NCBI RefSeq assembly: GCF_016587415.1
Contig: NZ_BNJI01000003.1
Coordinates: forward strand, 744,001-808,000
Source of the DNA: Ktedonobacter sp. SOSP1-85
GTDB lineage: Bacteria > Chloroflexota > Ktedonobacteria > Ktedonobacterales > Ktedonobacteraceae
Direction: 5' to 3'
Length of the DNA stretch: 64,000 bases
The notes under the pieces: model-generated
The model's database searches: none
Seen by the model: the letters and a program-made list of their open reading frames with translations, nothing else
Told to the model about the DNA's origin: nothing
In this document: positions 49,716 through 58,041 of the stretch, one piece after another
How the letters are laid out: each line of letters begins with the position of its first letter
How positions within the stretch are numbered: position 1 is the first letter of the stretch
Translations under genes and position numbers: made by a program

Positions 49716-49792
49716 ACGCTGCTAAAGCACGCGCCTACATATGGAGTATGGGAAGCGTGTCGCTCCTTGATACGTACGTGCTTTAGCAGCGT
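49716..49792. repeat. inverted repeat of family C downstream of ribE
   Basis: ACGCTGCTAAAGCACG (49716-49731) is the exact reverse complement of CGTGCTTTAGCAGCGT (49777-49792). The same 16-mer occurs upstream of the SnoaL-like gene at 26146-26161. It may also serve as ribE terminator. Confidence 0.65.
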
Positions 49793-49853
49793 TGGTCTTA
49801 CACACGGGGCCAATATTTTTCCACCATGTATACTGGCATTGAGAACAAGAGTA

Positions 49854-49932
49854 GGGTGGTGTGGTGAACTGTGGCAGCCTACAGCTGCCACAGTTCACCA
49901 CACCACCCCTCCCCGCGAAGCGCCGCAGGCGC
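49854..49932. repeat. 25-bp hairpin plus 13-mer trailer
   Basis: Arms 49854-49878 and 49884-49908 are exact reverse complements with a 5-base loop. GCGCCGCAGGCGC follows at 49920-49932. The whole gap 49681-49963 contains no gene. Confidence 0.7.
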
Positions 49933-49963
49933 TGAGAAGTCCAGAGAAGAAAGGGTACATATC

Positions 49964-50464
49964 ATGACTTCAAGGTCTGACTTTACAGCCGAAGAATGGA
50001 AACTTATCTGTCACGCACCCCTGAGCGTTGGTGGGGCGGTCGCAGCCGCATCCCCCAGCGGATTGGTGGGTTCCATCAAAGAGGGCACGACCATCGTCAA
50101 TAGCATGCGCCAGGCGGCTGATCGCCATCGTGACAGCCAGCTCGTGCAAGATATTATGCCCAAAGGCATTGGTCGTGACCAGATCGAGAGCTGGACTAAT
50201 ACCGCGCGCAGCGCCCTTAGTCAGTCCAATGCCCAGCGCTTGAGAGATCAAAGCATTGAGGAGTGTCGCCAGGTATCTAGTATTCTGCAAACAAAGGGTA
50301 CACCTCAAGAAGCGCAGTCCTTCAAGCTCTGGCTGCTAGAGGTTGGTCAGGATGTCGCCAATGCCGCAACCGAAAAGGGCAATGTCGCTGGCCAGAACAT
50401 CAGCCCACAGGAGACTCAGGTCCTCCACGATGTAGCGAATGCTCTTAACATCCCCGAGCGCTAA
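49964..50464 (+). CDS. conserved-looking hypothetical protein, 166 aa
   Basis: 166 residues from the ATG at 49964 with an AAAGGG site; a longer frame to 49871 reads through the hairpin and is rejected. Begins FTAEEWKLICHAPLSVGGAVAAASPSGLVGSIKEGTTIVNSM, followed by a helical body (LVQDIMPKGI, EECRQVSSILQTKGTPQEAQSFKLWLLEVGQDVANAATEKG). Soluble, helical. I have a sense of relatives in other high-GC bacteria but no function. Followed by a terminator. Confidence 0.75.
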   Translation: MTSRSDFTAEEWKLICHAPLSVGGAVAAASPSGLVGSIKEGTTIVNSMRQAADRHRDSQLVQDIMPKGIGRDQIESWTNTARSALSQSNAQRLRDQSIEECRQVSSILQTKGTPQEAQSFKLWLLEVGQDVANAATEKGNVAGQNISPQETQVLHDVANALNIPER

Positions 50465-50481
50465 AACCTGGATACCTTACC

Positions 50482-50519
50482 AAAGGGGGATGGTCGTCTC
50501 GACGTAGCCACCCCCTTTT
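50482..50519 (+). terminator. intrinsic terminator
   Basis: AAAGGGGG (50482-50489) pairs with CCCCCTTTT (50511-50519) around a 21-base loop containing GGTCGTCTCGACG, followed by TTGCTTCT. It sits about 20 bases after the stop. Confidence 0.6.
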
Positions 50520-50589
50520 GCTTCTACCTTGCTTTCTCCTACATAATGGTCTAAGCTAATTTTAGCTGACTCCGTATGCGAATTATTTG

Positions 50590-50652
50590 TGGTAGATGGT
50601 ATGGGGCGCCAGGACAGCCTATGGCTGTCCTGGCGCCCCATACCATCTACCA
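50590..50652. terminator. 30-bp perfect hairpin
   Basis: Arms 50590-50619 and 50623-50652 are exact reverse complements with a TAT loop. It is 125 bases past the hypothetical gene and 42 bases before the next gene start, so it may act as a terminator or as a 5' structure. The 230-base gap holds no gene. Confidence 0.7.
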
Positions 50653-50694
50653 GGCGAACGCCACAGACGCGAGAAATAAGGTAGGAGGCACTGC

Positions 50695-51708
50695 ATGCAG
50701 TATTTTAATGTAATGGACTACGAAGCTCCAGCCCAGGCGCGCATGAACGCCGCTCACTGGGACTACTACGCGGGCGGTAGCGGCGACGAGATCACGCTAC
50801 ACGCCAATCGCGCCATTTTTGACCATATTCGTTTACGGCCACGTATGCTTGTAGACGTTACCACCTGTGATACCTCGACAAGCGTGCTGGGCGACCCCGT
50901 CTCTATGCCTATCCTGGTCGCCCCCACGGCGCAACACGGCTTTGCTCATCCCGAGGGCGAGTGCGAGACCGCGCGCGGCGTGGGCCAGGCAGGTACCTTG
51001 CTAACCGCCTCTTCGGTCTCCTCCCGCAGGCTAGAAGATGTGGCCGCAGCCGCCAGTGGACCACTCTGGTTCCAACTGTATGTCTTTGACGACAACACTA
51101 TCACGGTCGACGTGGTCCAACGAGCCGAGCAAGCGGGGTATAAAGCCATCGTTCTGACCGTCGATGTCCCGCGCTTCGGCAACCGCGAGCGCGACCTACG
51201 CAACGCCTTTCATCTGCCTGCATCGGCCAATTTCGATGTACCAGACGTCACCAAGCTCAAGCCTTCGTTGACCTGGAGAGACCTGGCCTGGCTCAAATCG
51301 CTCACCTCGCTCCCCATCCTGGTCAAGGGCGTCCTGACAGCGGAAGATACCATCCTGGCCCTGGAGCATGGCGCCGATGGCATCATCGTCTCCAATCATG
51401 GAGGGCGGCAACTGGACGGAGCCATTACCAGCCTGGAGGCGCTCCCCGAGGTAGTTGAGGCAAGCAGTGGACGCTGCGAGGTCTATTTTGATGGCGGCAT
51501 TCGCCGGGGTACCGATGTCATCAAGGCCCTGGCGCTGGGCGCGCACGCCGTCCTCGTTGGACGTCCAGTTCTCTGGGGCCTGGCCGTCAATGGGCAGGAG
51601 GGCGTGCGCCACGTCCTAGAACTCCTCCGCAATGAGCTGGAACTGGCAATGGCCCTCTGCGGCGCCCCAACCCTCAAACAGATCACACCCACGCTCATTC
51701 GCCGCTAA
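50695..51708 (+). CDS. FMN-dependent alpha-hydroxy-acid dehydrogenase/oxidase
   Basis: 337 residues. The (S)-2-hydroxyacid oxidase barrel is clear: MLVDVTTCDTSTSVLG, PILVAPTAQHGFAHPEGE, FQLYVF, TVDVPRFGNRERDLRN, LPILVKGV, and SNHGGRQLDG with the catalytic His near residue 233, then FDGGIRRGTDVIKALALGA. Length and motifs suit lactate or glycolate oxidation. A lactate permease lies 5 kb downstream (56044-57840), suggesting use of lactate, though they are not an operon. Confidence 0.9.
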   Translation: MQYFNVMDYEAPAQARMNAAHWDYYAGGSGDEITLHANRAIFDHIRLRPRMLVDVTTCDTSTSVLGDPVSMPILVAPTAQHGFAHPEGECETARGVGQAGTLLTASSVSSRRLEDVAAAASGPLWFQLYVFDDNTITVDVVQRAEQAGYKAIVLTVDVPRFGNRERDLRNAFHLPASANFDVPDVTKLKPSLTWRDLAWLKSLTSLPILVKGVLTAEDTILALEHGADGIIVSNHGGRQLDGAITSLEALPEVVEASSGRCEVYFDGGIRRGTDVIKALALGAHAVLVGRPVLWGLAVNGQEGVRHVLELLRNELELAMALCGAPTLKQITPTLIRR

Positions 51709-51807
51709 AAAAAGAATATTTCACGCCTTTTAACGCTTACTTAGCAAAGCCTTAACACAGAAGCGCTACAATCAAGACGCGGAGCATATAACTTTAACTA
51801 ATTAACC

Positions 51808-51834
51808 TGGTAATTGTTGGTATGATCATTACCA
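51808..51834 (+). promoter_or_regulatory. candidate promoter with 7-bp dyad
   Basis: TGGTAAT (51808-51814) pairs with ATTACCA (51828-51834), flanking an extended -10 TGGTATGAT (TATGAT 51821-51826). A regulator bound here would overlap the promoter of the phospholipase-like gene. The -35 is weak. The surrounding gap 51709-51892 has no gene. Confidence 0.4.
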
Positions 51835-51892
51835 AAGTAATTAGCTAAAGAGCATCATATTGGCAATTTTAACTCGATTAACCTCTCTTATG

Positions 51893-51941
51893 CGGAAACC
51901 AACGCCGCTATCGTGGCTAGCGCTTCGCGCTCAGGTTTCCG
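51893..51941. repeat. dispersed repeat family B, copy 1
   Basis: 49-base element with CGGAAACC and GGTTTCCG at its ends and the core CTAGCGCTTCGCGCTCAGGT (51917-51936), identical to that at 58543-58562. It ends just before the phospholipase-like gene. Confidence 0.7.
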
Positions 51942-51987
51942 AAAGGCACTTATGGAAAAATCCGGAAAAGGAGTCGACGCTACCTGT

Positions 51988-53544
51988 ATGAAGAAATCGC
52001 GTAAATTATTCGCTGTTCTAGGTGTTGTGGCGCTTCTAGGCGTGCTCTTTGCATCCTTCAATGTCGCACGTTCGGCACTTGCCGCACCAACCGATAATAC
52101 CCCAGACTGGCAGTCCGGGCCAAAAACCCAGACACCAATCAAACACGTTGTCGTTATCTTTCAGGAAAATGTCTCTTTTGACCACTATTTTGGCACCTAT
52201 CCAAATGCCAAAAACAGCGCGGGCGAGCCAACATTCAAAGCGCTCCCTGGTACCCCCTCGGTCAATGGTCTCACTAATGCTCTGCTGAACAATAATCCAA
52301 ACGCAGCCAATCCAACTCGCCTGGACCGCTCACAGGCCGTTACCTGTGACCAGGACCATGCCTACACCGACGAGCAGAAGGCCTATGATCATGGCCTGGT
52401 CGATAAGTTTGTAGAGTCCGCCAGTGGCGGCAAGTGCCCAGATAAGTCTATCGTGATGGACTACTATGATGGCAACACGGTCACGGGCCTCTGGAACTAC
52501 GCCCAGAACTATGCCATGAACGACAATTCGTTCGGCACCACCTTTGGTCCCTCGACCCCTGGCGCGCTAAACCTGATCTCGGGCCAGACCCATGGCGCCA
52601 CCCCTAGCACTCTCGCATCCCCTGGCTATCCCATGATCTCCAATGGCTCCGTACTCAACGACTTCGATCCTACCTATGACGATTGCTCTAACGCTACCAA
52701 TGGTGCTCTAACGGGCAAAAACATTGGCGATCTGCTCAACAGCAAGAACGTCACCTGGGGCTGGTTCGAGGGTGGCTTCCGCCCAACGGCTACCACCAAT
52801 GGTAAAGCCGTCTGCGGCTCGGCCCATACCAATATCGCTGGCTCATCCGTCACCGATTATATCCCTCACCATCAGCCCTTCCAGTACTACCAGTCGACCG
52901 CCAATCCCCATCACCTGGCGCCTACCTCGGCGAAGATGATTGGTAAGACTGACCAAGCCAACCACCAGTATGATATGAGCGACTTCTGGAGCTCCATCGA
53001 CGCTGGCAGCATGCCTGCCGTCAGCTTCCTGAAGGCCCCTGCTTACCAGGACGGACACGCTGGCTACTCCAACCCTCTGGATGAGCAGCACTTCCTGGTT
53101 GATACCATCAACCGCTTGCAGCACAGCCGCGACTGGAGCAGCACCGCTGTCGTGATCTCGTATGACGACTCCGATGGCTGGTACGACCATGTCATGCCTC
53201 CCGTCCTGATGCAGTCGAACGATCCTAACGATGCCCTGACCGGCACCGGTGCCTGTGGCACACCTAAGGCTGGCACCTACTCTGGTCGCTGCGGTTACGG
53301 TCCTCGCCTGCCCCTGATGGTCATCTCGCCCTACGCCAAACAGAACTATGTCGATCACTCTATCACCGATCAGAGCTCTGTTCTGAGCTTCATCGAAGAC
53401 AACTGGAACACGGGTCGCATTGGCGATCAGTCTTCCGATGCCATCGCTGGCAGCATACAGAATATGTTCAACTTCTCCCACAGCGGAGGCGATGATCACC
53501 GCCTGATCCTCGATCCCAACACCGGCGAACCCGTCAGGAAATAA
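51988..53544 (+). CDS. secreted phosphoesterase (phospholipase C / acid phosphatase family)
   Basis: 518 residues from the ATG at 51988, chosen because KKSRKLFAVLGVVALLGVLFASF makes a canonical signal peptide ending ALAAP; an ATG at 51952 would add 12 residues. Phosphoesterase (PF04185-type) motifs: IKHVVVIFQENVSFDHYFGTYP, QDHAYTDEQKAYDHG, GTTFGPSTPGALNLISGQTHG, and DSDGWYDHVMPP. These supply metal and phosphate ligands as in non-haemolytic phospholipase C and AcpA-type acid phosphatase. It is exported and hydrolyses phosphoesters outside the cell, perhaps for phosphate scavenging. Confidence 0.88.
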   Translation: MKKSRKLFAVLGVVALLGVLFASFNVARSALAAPTDNTPDWQSGPKTQTPIKHVVVIFQENVSFDHYFGTYPNAKNSAGEPTFKALPGTPSVNGLTNALLNNNPNAANPTRLDRSQAVTCDQDHAYTDEQKAYDHGLVDKFVESASGGKCPDKSIVMDYYDGNTVTGLWNYAQNYAMNDNSFGTTFGPSTPGALNLISGQTHGATPSTLASPGYPMISNGSVLNDFDPTYDDCSNATNGALTGKNIGDLLNSKNVTWGWFEGGFRPTATTNGKAVCGSAHTNIAGSSVTDYIPHHQPFQYYQSTANPHHLAPTSAKMIGKTDQANHQYDMSDFWSSIDAGSMPAVSFLKAPAYQDGHAGYSNPLDEQHFLVDTINRLQHSRDWSSTAVVISYDDSDGWYDHVMPPVLMQSNDPNDALTGTGACGTPKAGTYSGRCGYGPRLPLMVISPYAKQNYVDHSITDQSSVLSFIEDNWNTGRIGDQSSDAIAGSIQNMFNFSHSGGDDHRLILDPNTGEPVRK

Positions 53545-53546
53545 AT

Positions 53547-53609
53547 CTTTAAGCTAAAAAGCGGAGTGGCGCGGGATTGTCCCGCGCCACTCCGCTTTTT
53601 AGCTTAAAG
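53547..53609. terminator. 30-bp perfect bidirectional hairpin
   Basis: Arms 53547-53576 and 53580-53609 are exact reverse complements with a TTG loop; the stem has A5 on the left and T5 on the right. It separates the convergent phospholipase gene and the NDH-2 remnant. Confidence 0.75.
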
Positions 53610-53617
53610 GTAACTAC

Positions 53618-53941
53618 TTAGGAGGCCAGTGGCTCAACCTGGGTAATCAGGCGTACGCCGCGCCGGAACGTGATATACGCCCAGGCCCACTGCATCAGGA
53701 CCAGGATGCGGTTCTCAAAGCCAATCAAGTAGTAGATGTGGATGAGTAGCCACAACACCCAGGCAGGGAAACCCCAGAGCTTGAGACGGCCCATTTGCAA
53801 GACAGCAAAGCCGCGCCCAATGGTCGCCAGGTTACCCTTATCAACATAATGGAAGGGCGGCATAGCTCGACCAGTCACTCTGGCAGCGATGAGCCGCGCC
53901 ACATATACTCCCTGCTGCATGGCAATTTGACATTGATGCAG
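53618..53941 (-). pseudogene. C-terminal remnant of a type II NADH dehydrogenase-like gene
   Basis: About 108 residues of an open frame (CQIAMQQGVYVARLIAARV...PFHYVDKGNLATIGRGFAVLQMGRLKLWGFPAWVLWLLIHIYYLIGFENRILVLMQWAWAYITFRRG) match the extreme C-terminus of NDH-2-type NAD(P)/FAD quinone oxidoreductases, including the membrane-anchor helices. The FAD and NADH Rossmann domains are absent; upstream sequence is the unrelated globin gene. The piece begins right after the globin stop codon, so a deletion or rearrangement probably fused the two. Confidence 0.75.
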
Positions 53942-53954
53942 AGCGCTTCTGCGA

Positions 53955-54707
53955 CTATTGTGACATACCAGAAGTAATCCAGCGTTGGAAGAGATCGAGT
54001 TTTTCTTGTGACCAGGCACCATCACATGGCATTGACCCGCTTTGCAGGCGGTGGAGAATGGCAGAGGCGTGGTTTTTGACATCCTCGTACGACCACAGGT
54101 CAAATGCCCATTTCATTGATTGTCGATCCTTTGGGCGAAATAGTGGCTGAATATGCTCTGAGAAATGCACTGGTTCATCGGCTGCAGGAAGGGCGACACT
54201 CTCTTGCTCTACAGGCTGCTCGGCCAAGGCGGAGACTCTAATACCTGGAGGGCCTGCGGTGCCCCAGTCCCAGCGGGGTACGGGCATGTGAAGCGGGGGA
54301 TGTGCGCCTGGGGTCGAGTTTTCTACGGCCAACCGTGATCCCCACTCAATGTAGGAGACAAAGGCTGAGCGGAACTCCGGATCGGTTGGCAAACCGGCCT
54401 CATCGGCAGCTTGGCAGATCAAGTAGGCCCAGCGAGCTCTCTGAGCCTCAGTGAGTCCCTTCCCTATATGCTGGGAGACCATACGTGAGTAGCCACCATA
54501 GTGTTCAGTGTAGGTCTTTGGCCCTCCAAAAACTTCGCCGAGCCAGGTAGCTACACGTTCGGGGTGATCCGGTGCCATATCTGCGAAAAGAGGAGCCAGG
54601 AGCGCATCTTGCGGTACATACTTCTCGTAAAAAATGCGCGTCATACGCGTTAAAGCTGCCAACCCACCGGCCCACTCAAACAGGATTGGTTCTTGTTTTT
54701 CTGTCAA
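53955..54707 (-). CDS. group II truncated hemoglobin with C-terminal extra domain
   Basis: 250 residues. Residues about 8-130 are a 2/2 globin of group II (LFEWAGGLAALTRMTRIFYEKYVPQD...LFADMAPDHPERVATWLGEVFGGPKTYTEHYGGYSRMVSQHIGKGLTEAQRARWAYLI) with proximal His in QHIG. The last ~70 residues (HFSEHIQPLFRPKDRQSMKWAFDLWSYEDVKNHASAILHRLQSGSMPCDGAWSQEKLDLFQRWITSGM) form a domain resembling those paired with heme proteins; it has one Cys only. Likely role is O2 or NO chemistry. Its promoter region holds a 9-bp dyad. Confidence 0.87.
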   Translation of the reverse strand: MTEKQEPILFEWAGGLAALTRMTRIFYEKYVPQDALLAPLFADMAPDHPERVATWLGEVFGGPKTYTEHYGGYSRMVSQHIGKGLTEAQRARWAYLICQAADEAGLPTDPEFRSAFVSYIEWGSRLAVENSTPGAHPPLHMPVPRWDWGTAGPPGIRVSALAEQPVEQESVALPAADEPVHFSEHIQPLFRPKDRQSMKWAFDLWSYEDVKNHASAILHRLQSGSMPCDGAWSQEKLDLFQRWITSGMSQ

Positions 54708-54740
54708 ACTTTTGTATCCTTCTAGTATCAGAATGGGAAC

Positions 54741-54764
54741 GAAACAAGCCTGCTTGCTTGTTTC
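54741..54764. promoter_or_regulatory. 9-bp inverted repeat upstream of the globin
   Basis: GAAACAAGC (54741-54749) pairs with GCTTGTTTC (54756-54764) around six bases, 34 bases upstream of the globin ATG on the minus strand. This is a natural position for an operator of a redox or NO-responsive regulator, but the regulator is unknown. Confidence 0.45.
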
Positions 54765-54854
54765 ACTTCTTGCATATTATAAGTTGTTTACACCAGCTTG
54801 TCGCTGTCTATTTCTCCTGAATAGAGCCTGACAATTTTGACAGGTGGTTGGGAT

Positions 54855-55073
54855 ATGCAGTGGGATAATCCCTCACACTATCCAGGCTGCCTGACTGTTC
54901 ACCATGCGATACAGCCCTGGGGCATTGCCTGGCTGGAAATCACACCCAGAGATCCGCTGCAATTGAAACAGTGGTTAGGGACAGCGCAGGTCCCCTTACG
55001 CCTGGTGAATGGAGCTCCCGGCATCCACCATGTAGGGCTCTTCACCCCCAGAGGAATAGTAGTACTTCCATAA
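54855..55073 (+). pseudogene. C-terminal remnant of a VOC/glyoxalase-like protein
   Basis: 72 residues from the ATG at 54855 (a frame TTG lies at 54837). GIAWLEITPRDPLQLKQWLGTAQVPLRLVNGAPGIHHVGLFTPRGIVVLP resembles the last module of glyoxalase-like domain proteins (PF13468-type), which are normally over 200 residues. The N-terminal half is missing and there is no good ribosome site. Probably a decayed fragment; a small expressed protein cannot be excluded. Confidence 0.5.
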
Positions 55074-55187
55074 GGTTGTATATAAACACGTTTCTGGTTC
55101 AGAATGTGACAAAGCTGTACTTCTCATCTATACTCTTATAGATAGAGCTCCATATTTCTGGTAAAATTACTGTCGAAAGGACACAAC

Positions 55188-55964
55188 ATGCGTCTCGCTA
55201 TCTTGTCTGACATTCATGGCAATTCCATCGCGTTGGATGCAGTTCTAGAGGATATTCAGAAGCAGGGAGGCGCCGATGGTTACTGGATACTGGGTGACTT
55301 CTCGGCACTTGGTTACGATCCAGTGGGCGTGCTCGAACGAGTCACAACCTTGCCCAACGCCAGCTTTACACGTGGCAATACTGATCGCTACATCATTACT
55401 GGCGAGCGACCTGGACCCACCCTGGAAGAGGTGCAGGCTCAGCCCCACCTGGTTGCCAGGTTGGCCGAACTCTCAGCAAACTTTGCCTGGACTCAGGGCT
55501 TTATTCAGGCACGAGGCTGGTGGGATTGGCTGGCCGAACTCCCGCTGGAGGTTCGTCTGATCCTGCCAGATGGCACACGTGTGTTGGGCGTACACGCTGC
55601 GCCGGGCCTGGATGACGGTCCAGGCATTCATCCAGCCTTGAGTGAGGAGGAATTGCGCAAGGCTCTCGCCCTGGCAGAGGCTGACCTGGTAATTGTTGGA
55701 CATACACATTTCCCCCTGGAGCGTCGCGTGGATAATATCCATGTGCTTAATCTCGGTAGTGTGAGTAATCCCATCATCCCCTCTTTACAAGCCAGTTATG
55801 CCCTGCTCGACGCCAATACAAACGACTATCAACTCCAACATCACTTCGTCGATTACGACCACCAGGCCGTCATCGAGACCATCCAGAAGATCTCACATCC
55901 AGCGGAGAAGTTCCTGACACAATTCATGCGCGGCGAAAAAATATCGCCCTGGGCGCAGATGTGA
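55188..55964 (+). CDS. metallophosphoesterase
   Basis: 258 residues. Calcineurin-like motifs in order: LSDIHGNSIALDAVL (D-x-H), ILGDFSALGYDP (GD-x-x), FTRGNTDRYI (GN-D), VLGVHAAPG and VIVGHTHFPLERRV (GHTH). All metal ligands look present. The layout is like the YfcE/MJ0936-type phosphodiesterases. GAAAGGAC precedes the ATG. It hydrolyses a phosphodiester or phosphomonoester in the cytoplasm; substrate unknown. A 15-bp hairpin follows. Confidence 0.88.
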   Translation: MRLAILSDIHGNSIALDAVLEDIQKQGGADGYWILGDFSALGYDPVGVLERVTTLPNASFTRGNTDRYIITGERPGPTLEEVQAQPHLVARLAELSANFAWTQGFIQARGWWDWLAELPLEVRLILPDGTRVLGVHAAPGLDDGPGIHPALSEEELRKALALAEADLVIVGHTHFPLERRVDNIHVLNLGSVSNPIIPSLQASYALLDANTNDYQLQHHFVDYDHQAVIETIQKISHPAEKFLTQFMRGEKISPWAQM

Positions 55965-55975
55965 GAAAAGCGAGA

Positions 55976-56015
55976 AGGCCAGCAACGGAAACGATCACAC
56001 TTCCGTTGCTGGCCT
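55976..56015. terminator. 15-bp hairpin between convergent genes
   Basis: AGGCCAGCAACGGAA (55976-55990) pairs with TTCCGTTGCTGGCCT (56001-56015) around ten bases, followed 3' by GCTATTTTTT, so it resembles a plus-strand intrinsic terminator for the phosphoesterase. It also lies just beyond the stop of lactate permease. Confidence 0.7.
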
Positions 56016-56043
56016 GTATCCTGCTATTTTTTCACCGCTCACA

Positions 56044-57840
56044 CTAGGGAATCATGCCCGGGAAGACATATGCCTGGAGCAGAACGAGAATGCCTACCAG
56101 GGAAACCAGAATCACACTATGCACGAAGACATAGCGCAGGATATCGCCCTCGCCACCCTTCTGGCCCGTAGCGACGCCCGCGACGACAATGCTCTGGGCG
56201 TCGAGCATCTTACCCATCACACCTCCACTGGAATTGGAGGCAGCGGCCAGTACAGGTGAGATGCCCAGTTTTTTGGCTGTGATGGTCTGCAAGCTTCCAA
56301 AGAGCACGTTGGATGAGGTATCGCTCCCCGTCAAAGCCACGCCAAGCCAGCCCAGAACGGGCGAGAAGAAAGGAAAGAGCAGACCCGTGCTAGCAAAGGC
56401 CAGGCCCATGGTCGCATCCAGGCCAGCGTAACGCGTCGTGTAGCCTATCGCAAGCATAGCCGCAATGGTCAGGAGCGAGAAGCGCAGGCGCATCAGCGTG
56501 CCCCAGAAGGTTTTCAAGAGCTCCAAAGGCTTCAAGCCCAGGACAAAACCCGAGATGACACCCGTAAGCAGCAGGGCCGTACCCGTGGCGGAGAGCCAGT
56601 TGAAATCAAAGAGCGCGGCCTCCTTCGTCGGCGTAGCAACGACTGGTGGAGCGCGCAGAACAAGGTTGTGCAGGAAGGGCACGGGAATCTTGGGATCGGA
56701 GAGAGCGTTGAACCAGGCTTTAACGCCCGCCAGGCCCCAGATGAAAAGAATCACGGCGAGAATAATCCAGGGCAGCCAGGCTATAAAGGCGCGCTGAAAA
56801 GAAATCTCCCCAGCGTCAGGAGCAAGGCTGACCGCGCCCGCGCCAGAAGCACTGGTCGTAGCACGCGCCGACTCAACATCGCTCTCATCCAGTGAAACAG
56901 CGCTCGCCGAGGCTGGAATAGGTTGCCCTCCAGCTACCACTCCCCCCTCGGTCGCTGAAGTCTCCTCTGGCGTATTCGCAGAGGCGGCAAGCGCCTCGCG
57001 CTCCTCAGCAAAACGCCAGGTTGTCTTAGGCTTCCAGATACGCAGAAAAACGACCAGGCAGAGAATCGAGACCAGGGCACCAATAATATCCACCAGTGTA
57101 TAGGTAAAGTAGTTACTAATCACAAACTGCGTCAACGCGAAGCTCAGACCTGTAACCAGGCAGGCGGGCCAGACCTCAAGCATACTTCTCCAGCCCGACA
57201 TGGCGAAGATGAGCCAGAAAGGAACGATAAGCGAGAAGAAGGGGAGCTGGCGCCCGATCATCGCGCTCAACACATCTACTGGAATTCCTGTGACTGTCGA
57301 CAAACCGTTGATGGGCGCTCCGAGCGCGCCAAAGGCCACAGGTGCGGTATTCCCAATCAAAGCCAGGCCCGCCGCAGGCAGGGGACGAAAGCCCAAGCCA
57401 ATCAGCATAGCCGCCGTCACCGCGACTGGCGTACCAAAGCCGGCCGCTCCTTCAACGAAGGCCCCGAAGCTAAAGGCAATCAAAAGTAATTGCAGACGAC
57501 GGTCATCCGCCAGGTTCGCCACTGTCTGCTTGACAATCTCAAAGTTGCCTGTGCGCACAGTAATATCATAGACAAAGATAGCGCCAATAATAATCCAGCC
57601 AATGGGAAAGAGGCCGTAGGCCGCGCCATTCAGCGTAGCGGCAAGAGCTTTTTGTGCGGGCATACCAAAGACGAGGAGCGCGGCAAGCAAGGCTGTAGCC
57701 AGGCCCGCCAGGGCGGCCCAGTGTGCTCGCACATGAAAGAAACCTAGTAGACCAAGCAGGACGATAACAGGTAGGGCCGCGATAAGCGCGGAGAGGAAGA
57801 GATTACCCAGGACAGGCGTGTAGGATTGAGTCCATGTCAT
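56044..57840 (-). CDS. lctP: L-lactate permease (LctP family)
   Basis: 598 residues from the ATG at 57838-57840 with AAGGAGG at ideal spacing; a longer frame to 57915 is rejected. Twelve or more hydrophobic helices with LctP landmarks: GFGTPVAVTAAMLIGLGF, APVAFGALGAPINGLSTVTG, GWLGVALTGSDTSSNVLFGSLQ, AASNSSGGVMGKMLDAQSIVVAG. A hydrophilic Ala/Ser/Glu-rich loop of about 90 residues in the middle is unusual but the fold continues after it. It imports lactate or glycolate with protons. The FMN hydroxy-acid dehydrogenase at 50695 could use the substrate. Confidence 0.93.
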   Translation of the reverse strand: MTWTQSYTPVLGNLFLSALIAALPVIVLLGLLGFFHVRAHWAALAGLATALLAALLVFGMPAQKALAATLNGAAYGLFPIGWIIIGAIFVYDITVRTGNFEIVKQTVANLADDRRLQLLLIAFSFGAFVEGAAGFGTPVAVTAAMLIGLGFRPLPAAGLALIGNTAPVAFGALGAPINGLSTVTGIPVDVLSAMIGRQLPFFSLIVPFWLIFAMSGWRSMLEVWPACLVTGLSFALTQFVISNYFTYTLVDIIGALVSILCLVVFLRIWKPKTTWRFAEEREALAASANTPEETSATEGGVVAGGQPIPASASAVSLDESDVESARATTSASGAGAVSLAPDAGEISFQRAFIAWLPWIILAVILFIWGLAGVKAWFNALSDPKIPVPFLHNLVLRAPPVVATPTKEAALFDFNWLSATGTALLLTGVISGFVLGLKPLELLKTFWGTLMRLRFSLLTIAAMLAIGYTTRYAGLDATMGLAFASTGLLFPFFSPVLGWLGVALTGSDTSSNVLFGSLQTITAKKLGISPVLAAASNSSGGVMGKMLDAQSIVVAGVATGQKGGEGDILRYVFVHSVILVSLVGILVLLQAYVFPGMIP

Positions 57841-57947
57841 ACACTGACCTCCTTGCGACATCGTATGACCATAGCGCGCGACATCATTGTGCGCGCTCAC
57901 CTCCAGGGAAAACAAGAGTATTAAGCGTAGTATAACATGGAATATGC

Positions 57948-58036
57948 GCTACTTACGTACGCACCTGGGTCTCCCTAGCAGCATGCAAGCCCTCAGCTTA
58001 GACACGTACCTTGTGCCCTTTAGGGTTGTAAGTAGC
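57948..58036. repeat. imperfect palindromic remnant
   Basis: GCTACTTA (57948-57955) and TAAGTAGC (58029-58036) bracket a region with TTACGTACGC and CCCTTTAGGG, short sequences also present around 22881-22910. It may be a diverged relative of repeat family A. No gene lies in 57841-58041. Confidence 0.35.
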
Positions 58037-58041
58037 ACACC

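Noticed and set aside
54572..54836. plus-strand frames around the globin promoter
   Set aside because: They run over the globin 5' end and its operator, lack ribosome sites, and resemble nothing.
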